This document shows positions 46,331 through 57,300 of a DNA stretch of 64,000 nucleotides, one piece after another; the first letter of the stretch is position 1; each line of letters starts with the position of its first letter. Location: assembly GCA_047967505.1 (NCBI GenBank), contig CM106540.1; one strand, given 5' to 3'. Position numbers and translations under genes: made by a program. The notes under the pieces are model-generated. The model was not told the DNA's origin, did no database searches, and was given only the letters and a program-made list of their open reading frames with translations. Source of the DNA: Dipteris shenzhenensis. Its lineage: Eukaryota; Polypodiophyta; Polypodiopsida; Gleicheniales.

Positions 46331-49300
46331 TTAGTATAGTAGTGTAGTCCAGATTTCTCGAGCTATTTGTCGAGCTCCTCCTGCTTTTCCCATTCGCTGT
46401 TCTCCATTCTTACGTATTTCATCCAGGTGAGCTTTATCAGCCATGATTCGAGTAAAACTAGCTGCTAACGATGAATAATCAGAACAGATGACCACCTGAA
46501 ACAGAAAATTAATGAAACTAATGGAAGTTGCAGCCTGCATGTTGACATGAAGATGTAAAATTGAAAAAATGTGCACGTTAAAAGTGGATCATTTTTTAAA
46601 AAACAGAAACAGAAATCAGAAATAGTAAAGTCACACCGATTTTCCTAGCAGCTTTGACTGAGCTTCCACAAACTTCCCTGTAAACTGTGGTCCTGCACCT
46701 ACTAAAGTGAAGACTGGTTTCCCTAAGCCCACCTACAATCAGGAAAATAAGTTTATGTTTTAACATCCTAAAGTCAAATATTATCTGTAAGAGAAAGAAC
46801 AAATTATATGATACTCACAAGTTGTTCAGTTCCAGTTCCTGTCATGGCAATAGCTGCCTCTGCCTTATGAGATACATCAGCAAAGCATCCTTTCAACAGA
46901 ACAACTAAAACGTTGTTTTTACTATAAATCAGCACTGGACTTCCATCATATAAATGCCATCCATTCCCCTCAAAAATATGCCAACCTGACTGTAGTAGGG
47001 ATTCACTGAAAGAAGAGAGTTCTAGGAAAGGAACTATGGGTGCAAGGCAAACAAGTCTCTCTGAAATCACTGTTGAAACCATATCGACAGCTTTCAAAAG
47101 CACATTCCAGTTACGGAAGACCTGCAGAATAGCAGGGGAATTAAATCGTGATTAATCAAAATTTGGCGCTTCACAGCACTGTCCTTCAAACAGAGAAAAA
47201 GAAACTAGTTAATGAGACCCAAAGCTCGGGTCTGTCATTAACAACATGGAATTTACAGCTCTATGACCTAACCCAATGTCATCATAAGCCTCTCCACTTT
47301 GCACAAAAGACATTGGGACAATCACACCAACCAATAACAAGGTAGGAGAAATTCGAATTCTTGTCGGGCATTACCAGCACCTGGAGCAAGTGAGTGTTAT
47401 TAAAGGGTACCACAGAAGTAAATAGTGGTGCTGCACGCCGTTGTCATGGAACACTACCAAAGATGCAAATAGAACAATTAAATTACTTCATATTTCCATT
47501 CTAAAGTACGTCCCACTGTGAGGTTTGTAGGTTCATAAGCCCTTTTCAAATGGGAACAAGATGAGCCAAAAGCCGTAGAGAAAATTCACTTGAACGAGAA
47601 AAGATTTTATCTGCACCAGAAAACCACTACTGACCATCTGAGAAGGCATCAAAAGTCAATGCACCTCTGGAGGTCTAGAACCAGGGAGAAGAGCCAAAAT
47701 TCGTGACGGTAAAAAGAAATCGAGAAATTCCAAGGCTCCAGAGGGGTCTAGGTTATCCATCATCGCGTTCCCCAAGTATTTAACCTGCACAGCATTCAGA
47801 CTTTCAGATGCTGCATGCAACTTCATTGAAACTCATCAAAAACTTCCATTCTCCTGTTGCAAATACAAAGTGCACACCTTGTCCGGCGAAGAAAGCTGCA
47901 ACTTCAAATGATCTGCAGTCAACTCATCGCGTACAGCTACCAGCCTTGGTTTTTTTTTTTTAAGCACAAACAAGAGCAGCTACTTGTTACTTCCCTTAAC
48001 TCACCTCTTTCCTATTCTCAAAAATCAGATAGTTGAAAACTTGGAATCAGGATATCAAAGCCAACAAAGAAGTCCTCGAGACAGGTAAAGACCTGCATTG
48101 TTCGTCTGCCATCAAAGCCCGCTCCCATGGAAAATATACGCTTGCTGGAAAGAGTGCTCCCTCAACTGCAGCCACTTTGAAACATTGAGTATTCCCTATA
48201 TGCTCAAAATTCTGGATCCTTTTTACAATACACCAAAATTCAGATTGAGAATGTCATGGTTGGCACCATCCTACAACACCTCAACCGAAACCCTATAATT
48301 GCAACGCATAGAGAATAGAGCCCCAACTTATTCTGTCATATGCTTTGTCAAAGTCTAGACCCAACATGACTATCTTTGGCATTTATCTTGGCATGTTCCA
48401 CAACACTTGAAATCTTCAAATGTGTTCAAACATCTCTCCCCCTCCAGGAATCATCGTGTTATCGCTATACAAACCAATAATTACCTCCCTCATTGTTATT
48501 GCTAAATATTTTGCTGAGATTTTGTTTAGCATTATCATCAGCCTCCAATCTCCCACCCTTTTGCCCTTTCTTGCTTTTTAGGGATAACTTTAGGAACCAT
48601 GCATACATCTTCAACTTTGCATGCATGCATTTGCATCGCCTACCTCCCAAAACTACGAATAGTGCATCACATAAGACTCATCAATAGACAATGAACTAGC
48701 CAGATAGAGAAACCACCAAAATAATATATTTCCGTCCAAAACTACGGACACAATACAAAATAGATAGATCCAAAGTCCCACCAATGGTGTGGTCCTCTGA
48801 TCTAACCACAAGGTCCTTCTCCTATCTGCTGGCTATCTCTAGACTCAAGCCCGCGTGCTCCACCTCGAGCGTAAGTAGACTTTCCGTCCAAAGATCTCAG
48901 CACCTTGCTGCCCTAGTAGGCAGCCTAGGCTTCAGCCCCAAGTGAGCTCAGTCTGCAGCAACTCTGGCCCTGCTTTGCCTCCTGGACATAGGCCCAAAGA
49001 TCAGACTTCTGCTGCTTCTGCTGCTCCTATGTTTGCTGACTTCCTGGATGAATTGTGAGGCATCAAGCCTCTCCTTTTATAGGCCTAGGGGCCTGTCAAA
49101 AAAAACCGACCAACCTGCCCTAATCTGGCCGACCAGACGGTGGCTGGTCCAGCCCTTTAAGGGCTCACAACCCGGGGCTTTTGGCCCCACACTTCTAGGG
49201 CCTTTGGCCCTCCAATCTAGGCAAGGGCCCAGCCCTACATAAGCCTGCCTGGCCAACCTGTGTGGGCTATAAATATGCCCCCCAAGGTCAGTCCCTTGCA

Positions 49301-52300
49301 GCCCTCCTTGCTGCTGCTTCTGGACACCTGGGTGCCCACTCTCCAGCCCTAAACCAGGGCCTCCAAACAGTCCCAAAACCTGCTCCACATCTGCGCTTAT
49401 ACATCCTGCACATCCTGCCATCATTGCGCCTCTGCCAGGCTCTTCTCCAGCAGTGTACAGAGCCGTACACTCTGCAGATGTCAGCGCCATGTGATCGCCT
49501 CCTATTCTCGGTCCCTTGTGCTGGCTACTGCTTTGCCTTTTGCTGCTGCAGATCCATCCTAGCTCTGGGTACTTTCCATGGTCTTTGATGTGAGGTGCTG
49601 CCCATGTGGCAGCCCCCTCTCTTTCTTCTCTCTTGGGCACATCCTACCCCAAGTCTCCCTCCCCCACGCTCTCCTCATTTGGGAGCTTATAGATGGGGAG
49701 GTGACCTTTCCAACACCCCTGTCACCAACACATCTCGGCCCAATGCCAACACGTCGATGACGATACTCCAGTAACTCCCTGGTCGTAGTCCTCTGGAACA
49801 CTTCGATGTCGAAATCTTTTCCTGTCTTTTCATCCAGTGGCTCCTACTCCACCAGGTCCGGTTCCGCTTCCGCACACCATCCTGGTACACAGGTCCATCT
49901 TTGGTAGCACCTCCTGGCACCACCACCTTCAGTCACGTTCCCGCCTTCGAACTCGAGCAATCCAACCGTCACGATCTTCCAGTTGTACCCCTCATAATGA
50001 GTGAACAACCTAGAGTCTTCCAAGCACCGTGCTCTGAGGGTTTGTTTCAACCCGTCCTTATGGCAAGGTCTACAACAAAAATACATCTCCAGATAACCTG
50101 GACTGCGAACTTTAAACGCATCTGACTGAACCTGAGTCACCCTCCTTCTCGCAAGCGCACAATCCTCCAATCCTGGAAGTCCATTCCCAAGAGCTTCTGA
50201 ATCAGGGTCGTCCTTCAGCAAGGTCCCTACCTTCAGGCTCCCACACCTGTGAGCCTCCTACTTGGGCTCTAATACCATGTTAGAAATTACCCAACAGAGG
50301 GTACGCACAGCGGAAGACTTATAGTAATGCCCAAGAGCTCACACACTGTGGTGTTGGTGTGGAATCACAAACTTCTTAACTTAATGTGCATCACATAGAT
50401 GTGCAAACTCATCAATAGACAATGAACCAGCCAGATAGAGAAACCACCAAAATAATATATTTCCGTCCAAAACTATGGACACAATACAAAATAGATAGAT
50501 CCAGAGTCCCACCAATAGTGTGGTCCTCTGATCTAACCACAAGGTCCTTCTCCTATTTGCTGGCTATCTCTAGACTCGAGCCCGCGTGCTCCACCTCGAG
50601 CATAAGTAGACTTTCCGTCCAAAGATCTCAGCACCTTGCTGCCCTAGTAGGCAGCCTAGGCTTCAGCCCCAAGAGAGCTCAGTCAGCAGCAACTCTGGCC
50701 CTGCTTTGCCTCCTGGATGTAGGCCCAAACATCAGTCTTTTGCTGCTCCTATGTTTGCTGACTTGCTGGATGAATTGTGAGGCATCAAGCCTCTCCTTTT
50801 ATAGGCCTAGGGGCCTGTCAAAAAAAACCAACCAGCCTGCCCTAATCTGGCCGACCAGACGGTGGCTGGTCCAGCCCTTTAAGGGCTCACAACCCGGGGC
50901 TTTTGGCCCCACATTTCTAGGGCCTTTGGCCCTCCAATCTAGGCAAGGGCCCAGCCCTATATAAGCCTGCCTGGCCAACCTGTGTGGGCTATAAATATGC
51001 CCCCCAGGGTCAGCCCCTTGCAGCCCTCCTTGCTGCTGCTTCTGGACACCTGGGTGCCCACTCTCCAGCCCTAAACCAGGGCCTCCAAACAGTCCCAAAA
51101 CCTGCTCCACATCTGCGCTTATCCATCCTGCACATCCTGCCATCATTGCGCCTCTGCCAGGCTCTTCTCCAGCAGTGTACAGAGCCGTACACTCTGCAGA
51201 TGTCAGCGCCATGTGATCGCCTCCTATTCTCGGTCCCTTGTGCTGGCTACTGCTTCGCCTTTTGCTGCTGCAGATCCATCCTAGCTCTAGGTACTTTCCA
51301 TGGTCTTTGATGTGAGGTGCTGCCCATGTGGCAGCCCCCTCTCTTTCTTCTCTCTTGGGCACATCCTGCCCCAAGTCTCCCTCCCCCACGCTCTCCTCAT
51401 TTGGGGGCTTACAGATGGGGAGGTGACCTTTCCAACACAGACTGCCTCTCTCTCTCTCTCCTTCCTTCTATCACAATCCAGTACAACTTCCCTTAAACGA
51501 TGAACCAGCAGTCACTTGCAAGGCATGAACATGAATTTCGAAATTGAGGCATACCTGGAGAAAAATTCGTCTAAAATTCTCGCAACAAAAGTTCCTACCT
51601 CAGGAGTTGGCTCTGATACCAACTGACACAACCCCAGCACTCTTGAAACCTCTGATCTGCAAGCAAACACAAGAACACACCAAACGTGAGGAAACTGAGC
51701 AGGCTGCTCACCACCCAACCACGACATCTACGGGACACGATCCCGATCAAAAGATGTCCTCTCCGAGCCACGAGCTGAGCTACTGGCACAAACTCCCAAC
51801 CAGATCCTAACCAGCCCGGTGTCCCATACCACCAGGTGGCGCTATGAAGCTTGGGATCTGCTACTGGGCCTTGGGCTACGCTATGATGCAAACGCGCGTC
51901 CGCGAAACCTAGCACCTGGGAACGAGACTTGCTCCCATCAGCTCCCTGAGAACTGAACCTCTGGGCCCCTTATATAGACTCGGGCCCCAAGCGCCAAAAA
52001 TAGCAAAGACCTCTAACTGGTTCGTACCCTTGCCACTCAACCCGAGAATCAAGTTTGCCTAGCCCTAAGCCTCCCCAGGCTACTTGAGCTAGTCTTGTGT
52101 ACCCAGTACACGTCAGATACCAATCCGTGCACATGACAGGACTTCACAAAGGTTGGGCACGAGCAAATGGTCAACCAAATCTGGCTCCAAGTCGGCCTGA
52201 TCAAGAGGGTCAAGTTTGGGGGGGGGGGGTAGGAGGGCAACCTTGCCTTCACTTATATAAAAAAGGCCTTGGGCCCTAGCATGGTGACATAGTTCCAAGG

Positions 52301-52676
52301 AAACGTGCAGCCCACTGAAGCTTTATTGGAGAGCATGTAGGCTGACAGAACAAAGGAAGTGCCAAGAGGATGTAGAAGACAACATACTCGGCTCAAGAGT
52401 GTGCGACCTCCGGTACCCTCTTGTATCAAGATTTGTCTATTTTGGAGCATTGTATATATATCCTTTTAAATGTTCTACTTGCTGTGCATTCCTCAGATTT
52501 GTGCTTGTGTTCCAAATGGCTCGCTATAATTGACCTCCCAAACGACCAAAAAATCATCTTAGCTACCTCACTGTTGAAGCCCAGTGCATCCCTCTTGTGG
52601 AAAAGACAGGCAAAGACAGCTAAAATATGGCAAAGGCATAGCAACTTTGGATCACTTTTAAGCATGTTGTCCATAA

Positions 52677-52729
<53 letters not shown>

Positions 52730-54957
52730 TGCATGTTTGTACGCGCACATCCATGTGTGTGCATTTCTTTGTTCGTGTATGCTTGTGAAAATGACAGCCC
52801 AATAACTCTATGTGCAAGCTTGTTTGTTTATGCTCGTGAAAATGAAAGCACCTATGTGCTCTTGTGTGCAATCATGCGTGTGTGTTTCTTTATGCTGGTA
52901 AAAATGAAAGAAACAACTAGAGATATGCTTGTATCCGCTTTATCCCCTCCTCCATCACCATTTTCTTTCATATTGAATACTTTTCTAATTTTGCCGCAAA
53001 TCTGAAGGTGGACTTGCAAAACCAGGCTGGGAATTTCATACATAATGATCCCATGATATACCAGCTCAAAAAACTGAATAGTTATTTCTACAATTTGCTA
53101 CTTTGTTGACTGCCTTTTAAATATTATTTTAGGGGCAATGCTAAAGAGGTAGTGCTATAGTGGAGGATTGAAACTCTTTGGTGAATCTCCGCGTGTAAAT
53201 TAAAAGAAAATTAACTAAGTTGTGTGCTTCACATTTCCGTTTCATCCTACAAAAATTGCCTTGTAATGGCCCAACCCTTTAAAAAATCGTTTGCTCTCCC
53301 TCTTGCATCCGAAAGTGCTTCCTTACCACTATACTACGAGCCAGTGCCCACACACACTTGTGCCCTTTTGTTTCAGATTCTCAAGTATAACCACAAACAG
53401 CATTCGAATGGCCTACCTTCAATTGAGAATGGCAGCCTAGAAGAGGAACCCTTTTTTCCACACTTATAGTACTCGCTCTTTGCAGTTCCTATGAAACTAT
53501 ATTGTAGTCCTGTTCTCCCATCTTGTCTACGGAACCTTTTTGAAGCCAACCATGCTAAAGCGAGAGGGACTATGTCTCCTACTGCCACAATTGCCCCATT
53601 GGCATTTTCTTGACCCCAGTGTGCAATAGACATCCACTGCACAATGCAAAAAATGCCTCAAAATTCTGAACTAAAAAGGCTCTCACTTGAAGTCAACTAA
53701 ACCACTCTAAAATAACATTTAGAAAAGTAGCCACTCCCCTGTGAACAAACATGTAAACAGTATGTTGTCTCCTAGAAACGAGGCTTCTTACTCAAGGAAT
53801 CATGTAAAGAACAACGTGATAAACCACCTGTCCAAGACTTCATGATAGTAGCCATGCCCCTGTTAAAAACATGTAAAGAGTATGGTGTCTCCTAGAAACG
53901 AGGCTTCTTACTCAACAAGAACAATGTGATAAACCACCTGTCCAAGACTTAATGATAGTAGCCCAGCTTGCAAGTCCCGTATCAAGAAAAAGATGTTTCT
54001 ATTGATAAACCTGGTTAAAATGGCGCAAACAGACACATCAAAAAAAGCGTCACTATACACCATACTATACGACAAGAAATGACAGAAAAAAGTACAAAGA
54101 AAAGAGAGCACTGAGCTGATCAAAGGTCTGAGCTGAGAAATACAATTACCCGCCACTAGGCATTGCTTTGAACGGTCCTATAATATCAATACCGGCTGCA
54201 GCATAGGCCTGGCCCAATCCAACAATAGGCAAGGCGCGTATCTTCACGTCATCTCCTGCCAACAACTGAACGTTTCTGTTAGTCCTTCTGTGAACGTACT
54301 GGATGACACAATGCTAACTTGAGTGCGGTCATTCGGTAATCTATTATTATACAGAGTAGAACATGCAGAAAAACTAAAAGAGCATTGTCCTTTTAACAGG
54401 GATTCCAAGAAGTGAGGCTGCTGTCTTATTTTTCAGCAAGCCACATAGTACATTAAGTTATTTAATCTGCCAGAGTGAAAATCACTAGGCTTTCGTGATT
54501 TATAGGGGTGGCAAGAGGCTAGAGCAAATACCTGGAGCTCTTTCAAAATGGCAACAGCGATGGAGTCCTCCCCATGGCCATTGCTGAGGAAGAGGAAAGG
54601 ATATGGAGGTGAAGGTTGTGAAATACATGGATTTCTGGAGGCAAAGGGAGGGTGAAGGGAGCTGAGGACAAGGGAGGAAGGCAAAGCTGCAGCAGGAGAT
54701 GAGGAATGGTTGAAATGTGCATGGCTGGGAGTGAAAAGGAGGTCGGAAAAGCTCGAGGTGAGGAAAATTTCGAGCTTCCAAGCCATTAGGGCTTTGGCAC
54801 CCTCAGCTCTACTCCTTACCTCTTCAGGACCAAGGGATATTGAACTGGGAAAGGGATAATGGGAAACATGCAATGATTTAGAGGTCCCTAGGCAAAGACT
54901 CCCTGACTTGCCTATCCGAATGCAAGCTGAAGGCAACCTCTTGCTTGACCCATGCAA
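46331..54957 (-). CDS. Lipid-A-disaccharide-synthase-related glycosyltransferase, ten exons, intact
   Basis: Exons (minus): 54957-54532, 54265-54150, 54010-53938, 53636-53417, 48165-48093, 47944-47878, 47784-47665, 47121-46819, 46732-46637, 46495-46331. All introns are GT-AG and phases join without a stop, giving 552 aa, or 495 from the Met at 54786, which starts MAWKLEIFLTSSFS and is likely. Motifs in order: LFLSNGHGEDSIAVAIL; IRALPIVGLGQAYAAAG, GPFKAMPSGG; RDLQAGLLSLSLGQ; AIVAVGDIVPLALAWL, FIGTAKSEYY; VYFPWERALMADEQC; VRDELTA; LGNAMMDNL, LALLPGSRPPE; VGLGKPVFTLVGAGPQFT; RMGKAGGARQIA at the C-terminus. This matches, from memory, a cyanobacterial and plant family related to LpxB (GT-B fold, LPGSR nucleotide-sugar loop). 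Substrate is unknown. The Ser-rich N-terminus suggests plastid import (inference). No host gene neighbour is recognised. The weakest point is the exon 6 acceptor. Confidence 0.85.
48661..51437 (-). mobile_element. Non-autonomous LTR retrotransposon inside intron 4
   Basis: Direct repeats 48661-49715 and 50278-51437 are near identical. On the minus strand the 50278-51437 copy is the 5' LTR: it starts TGTTGG, ends CTAACA, and is followed by TGGTATTAGAGC, a one-base variant of the initiator tRNA-Met PBS (50266-50277). The 3' LTR lacks about 110 bp at its outer end. Only 562 bp lie between the LTRs (49716-50277), with no gag or pol motif, so it must be mobilised in trans. Each LTR has CCTATAAAAGGAGAGGC, a minus-strand TATA box (about 49067-49085 and 50792-50810). 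It shares orientation with the host gene. The 187- and 196-codon frames in the LTRs are not genes. Confidence 0.8.
51440..52400 (-). mobile_element. Fragment of a second LTR element in intron 4
   Basis: On the minus strand a PBS TTGGTATCAGAG lies at 51611-51622, directly after an LTR end (TGTGTCA at 51624). The LTR extends toward higher coordinates, with candidate TATA boxes CTATATAAGG near 51966-51977 and TATATAAG near 52251-52258. Its start near 52400 is uncertain. The internal part is cut at 51437 by the other element, which implies this one inserted first. Confidence 0.6.
52681..52727 (+). repeat. (CT)n microsatellite in intron 4
   Basis: About 23 CT units, followed by GT-rich sequence (TTTGTGCATGTTTGTACGCGC). 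Confidence 0.95.
53727..53963 (-). repeat. Tandem duplication covering the 3' end of exon 3
   Basis: A unit of 110-121 bp starting GTAGCC appears at 53727-53847 and 53848-53957, and its GTAGCC start recurs at 53958. Each unit carries CCACCTGTCCAAGACTT, the last bases and splice donor of exon 3 (CTTGGACAG|GTGG on the minus strand). The functional donor is 53937/53936; a second copy of exon end and donor lies in intron 3 near 53827. Confidence 0.75.
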
Positions 54958-57018
54958 TCAGCCTCCACTAGTACAAGGTCCACTATCAAATGGGTTGCTG
55001 CCACTTCATTACCTTCCCGCAAAACGATGCCTTGCAACTACAAACGGAACATGTGCCCCTACCTCTGATAAGGTTTAGGGCAAGCATGTGCCCACGATGC
55101 CGATAGGCAAGCATGGTAATGGATTGCAGCGGGAGCCACACATGTGCCCGAGCTATCTTAGGGTGGGCTCACACCAGCCTCAGGACGCCCGCAGTCAAGA
55201 CAAAGCACCCACTTAGGAGATGTTTCCACGCAGCTCGATCGGGTGCGAGTGCAGAGTTTTAGGGTGGGTTCACACTATGTGCCCGAACATGGAGGAAGAC
55301 AATGCAGAGGAGGATGTGGTTCACACCACTCGGTGGTCATGATATAATTAAAGGCTTCAGTGGTCATGATATAATTAAAGGCTACCACATTATTACACTA
55401 AATGGTTGAAGGAATCTTGTAGGTCCAAATGGCAGACCAACCGCCCTTTTCTTTTCTTTGGCCAAGGAGTTGGGCGGCCTACTGCAGCCGAACACTATTT
55501 CTTTTCCTCCATGTCCAAGCCCGTCTCACCTATTGGTCCAAATAGGACTAGGAACCTATGCTTCACTTTTTCTCCAAGTCCGGGTGCATGGTGTGAACCC
55601 TACCTTAAGCACAAGAGCACATCTGGGTGCGCTTGAGAGCATTCGCGTGTGTTGACTCCATGGACTAGTTGAGAGTGCCTGGCCAATCGGAGGCCTCCAG
55701 CCCTCCCTCTTGTCCAACATCAAACAATGTCTAGCGTCAGTCTCCCTGTCCAACTGCTTGCATGTCAAAGAATGAATCAACTGATGGCCCTCTCGCCACC
55801 AATGCGCATCGCATTTGCTTGGTGTGGAAATAGGTTTGCCCATACTATAGATATTGAAGGTGCGACAACCTCTTTGCAAGGCGTTGTCAAAAGGTGGGGG
55901 AGGTCCTCAGCAAAACAATGACCAGGGGATGGAGGTTTTGTCCAACATGCTCCTCCCCCCATACCAAGCAACAGTCATTTCAATCCACACTAAGTACATC
56001 GCTTCGTCCCAACCCTACACCAATAACTAGTTGTTTTAGTACTCAGATCTCCACCCCTTCTGATCATGTAGGCGTGGTGGCAACCCTTCAATCAAAGGTT
56101 TGATCGGCGGCGGATGGTATGAACCTAGCCTTAATTCTTTGTATAGGAATGGTCGAGCCGATGGATCTTCCAGGAGGAAAGTCTCTCGAAGAGGCACTAA
56201 CCTTCTCATAAGTCAAGAGTCAAGATGGTATAGGGGAATCGAGAGCCAAAGGTAGGTGAAACCAGGGACCGGCTGCTGGTAGGTTAGGAACTAGGTTCAT
56301 CAAATTCTGACCCGTTTTGCCGAAGATTGCCATCGAATTTTCAATCATCAAACGGATAAGGAAGCGTGAGGTTTCGGTAGTCTTGATCGCGTCATCTCGC
56401 CGTTGTTATCAGTTTGACCAGTTTAATGAATAAAGTGTTAAGTTTGGGGTCAGTTTTTGCGTAAAGTAGTCGATCAATTTGTAGTATGCCGTGATCCACA
56501 ATCAGTCCCACGACCCTAGCCATTGACATACAGGGGAATGGTCTGACCCTTGATTTGGGGAGCCCATGAGTCAAATTCAAGCACATTTTGACACACATTC
56601 ATGATAGTAATTTTGTGTAGCCACATCCAATTCTCGAAGTATCAAGCTATGGTAGCCCTTGACTAGAAAGGAAAATGCTAATCATTGCCCAAGTAGATTT
56701 ATAGTATTTTTGAGAATGATACTTCTTTCCATAGAGAGGACGTAATGCCAAGAATCAAAAGAGTACAACTAGGAAGGGTAATGAGGATGCCTTGGTCAAA
56801 ATCTATTTTACATTGGGTTCACTCAAAATTTATGAAGAGGGGGTGTAACACTTGCCTACATCAGGGAGTTTTAGTCATGGTGGGTAAAAAACCGACCGGC
56901 TTAATCCCTAATCACAAAGATTAACAAATCGAAATAGAGTTGTGCTAAGAAGAGGAGCAAAGGCGACACCGACACTTCACTGCTTGAGCTTGTTAAACAA
57001 AACTCTATCCAAATTTTA
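54958..57018. other. Upstream flank of the glycosyltransferase-like gene, no gene recognised
   Basis: Probably includes the promoter; no clear TATA box was identified for the minus strand. A 28-bp tandem duplication containing GGTCATGATATAATTAAAGG lies near 55335-55384. Frames at 55406-56103 overlap on both strands and lack motifs. Confidence 0.4.
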
Positions 57019-57300
57019 TCAGCCTCCTTCGTGTTCACTAACTTTCATTGCCTCCCTCAACTTACCATGGTCGGAATCATCTCTAAAGAACTCCCCATCA
57101 CCACATTTCCTTACTTGCCTAATGAGGTCCATGGCGTGCTCCAACTGTTGAATGTCAATCTACTAATAAGCGCCTCCAGCACACAGCAAGTAGCAAAAGG
57201 CTAGGAGTTCGAGATTCCTCTTGAAAGCAGAATCCCGGGAGTGTGTCTTGATGAAATTTGACTACCCCTCCATCCAAATGGTATACATCACTCTCCCCAT
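57019..57300 (-). pseudogene. Coding-like remnant, family unknown
   Basis: One minus-strand frame with three stops reads MGRVMYTIWMEG, SNFIKTHSRDSAFKRNLELL, AFCYLLCAGG, IDIQQLEHAMDLIRQVRKCG, then GDGEFFRDDSDHGKLREAMK, ending EHEGG at a stop at 57019. The mix of hydrophobic and charged residues and the stable frame look like a real protein piece. I do not recognise it; a host gene remnant or a retroelement gag is possible. Confidence 0.35.

Larger units (their letters stand above)
48166..53416 (-). other. Intron 4 of the glycosyltransferase-like gene (5,251 bp)
   Basis: Every other intron is 36 to 800 bp, so this one is expanded. It contains an LTR element (48661-51437), a piece of a second LTR element (about 51440-52400) and a (CT)n run. 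The remaining parts, 48170-48660 and 52730-53416, carry no gene motif. Splicing across it joins phase 1 exon ends (GAAG and TTGAGGG). Confidence 0.75.

Noticed and set aside
49077-49640. 187-codon frame, repeated as 196 codons at 50799-51389
   Set aside because: Located within the paired LTRs of the intronic element; the frame is open by composition.
55556-55879. 107-codon minus-strand frame upstream of the intact gene
   Set aside because: Overlapped by plus-strand frames of similar size and without any recognisable motif.
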